This document shows positions 63,900-64,000 of a stretch of DNA of 64,000 bases, piece by piece. How positions within the stretch are numbered: the first letter of the stretch is position 1; each line of letters opens with the position of its first letter. The stretch lies in the NCBI GenBank assembly GCA_945877175.1, contig CAMCRC010000002.1:1-64000 (forward strand), read 5' to 3'. Position numbers and translations under genes: made by a program. Source of the DNA: Klebsiella pneumoniae. GTDB taxonomy: Bacteria; Pseudomonadota; Gammaproteobacteria; Pseudomonadales; Pseudohongiellaceae. The notes below the pieces were generated by a model that was not told where the DNA came from, did not search any database, and saw only the letters and a list, made by a program, of their open reading frames with translations.

Positions 63900-64000
63900 G
63901 AATTATTCATCTTTCCAGTCTATTGAGATTGTTATTTGAGAAGCATGTTCAGCTAATCAGGCTAAGGTGCTGAAGATTAATACAATATTTTCTGCATGAC

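Overview
A mostly core-chromosome segment of a gammaproteobacterium, GC-rich, with about 50 supportable protein genes. Recognisable blocks: gltD; a NatAB-type ABC transporter; proC-yggT-metX-metW-rdgB-hemW-argE-argA; trmH-family/folA/thyA/lgt/ptsP/rppH; gcvR; lhr; lepB; gcvT-gcvH-gcvP; ubiI/ubiH-pepP-zapB-like-zapA-6S RNA-ygfA. No CRISPR array, prophage, tRNA or rRNA was seen. The accessory stretch is about 7.0-18.7 kb. It holds a 565-bp non-coding mosaic of interleaved inverted repeats with REP-like ends, a decayed BrnT/BrnA toxin-antitoxin remnant, an apparently intact HigBA pair, a truncated GNAT gene, a TonB-dependent receptor split by a single in-frame TAG, and a compact locus of TlpA-like thioredoxin, CECC-motif BNR-repeat protein and TonB receptor of unknown substrate. 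Other items worth following: interlocking inverted repeats between gltD and the ABC gene, an exported SAM-methyltransferase-like protein, a 756-aa protein of no recognised family, and several small ORFs missing from the ORF track (58, 33 and 30 aa). All calls are by reading alone; no database search was run.
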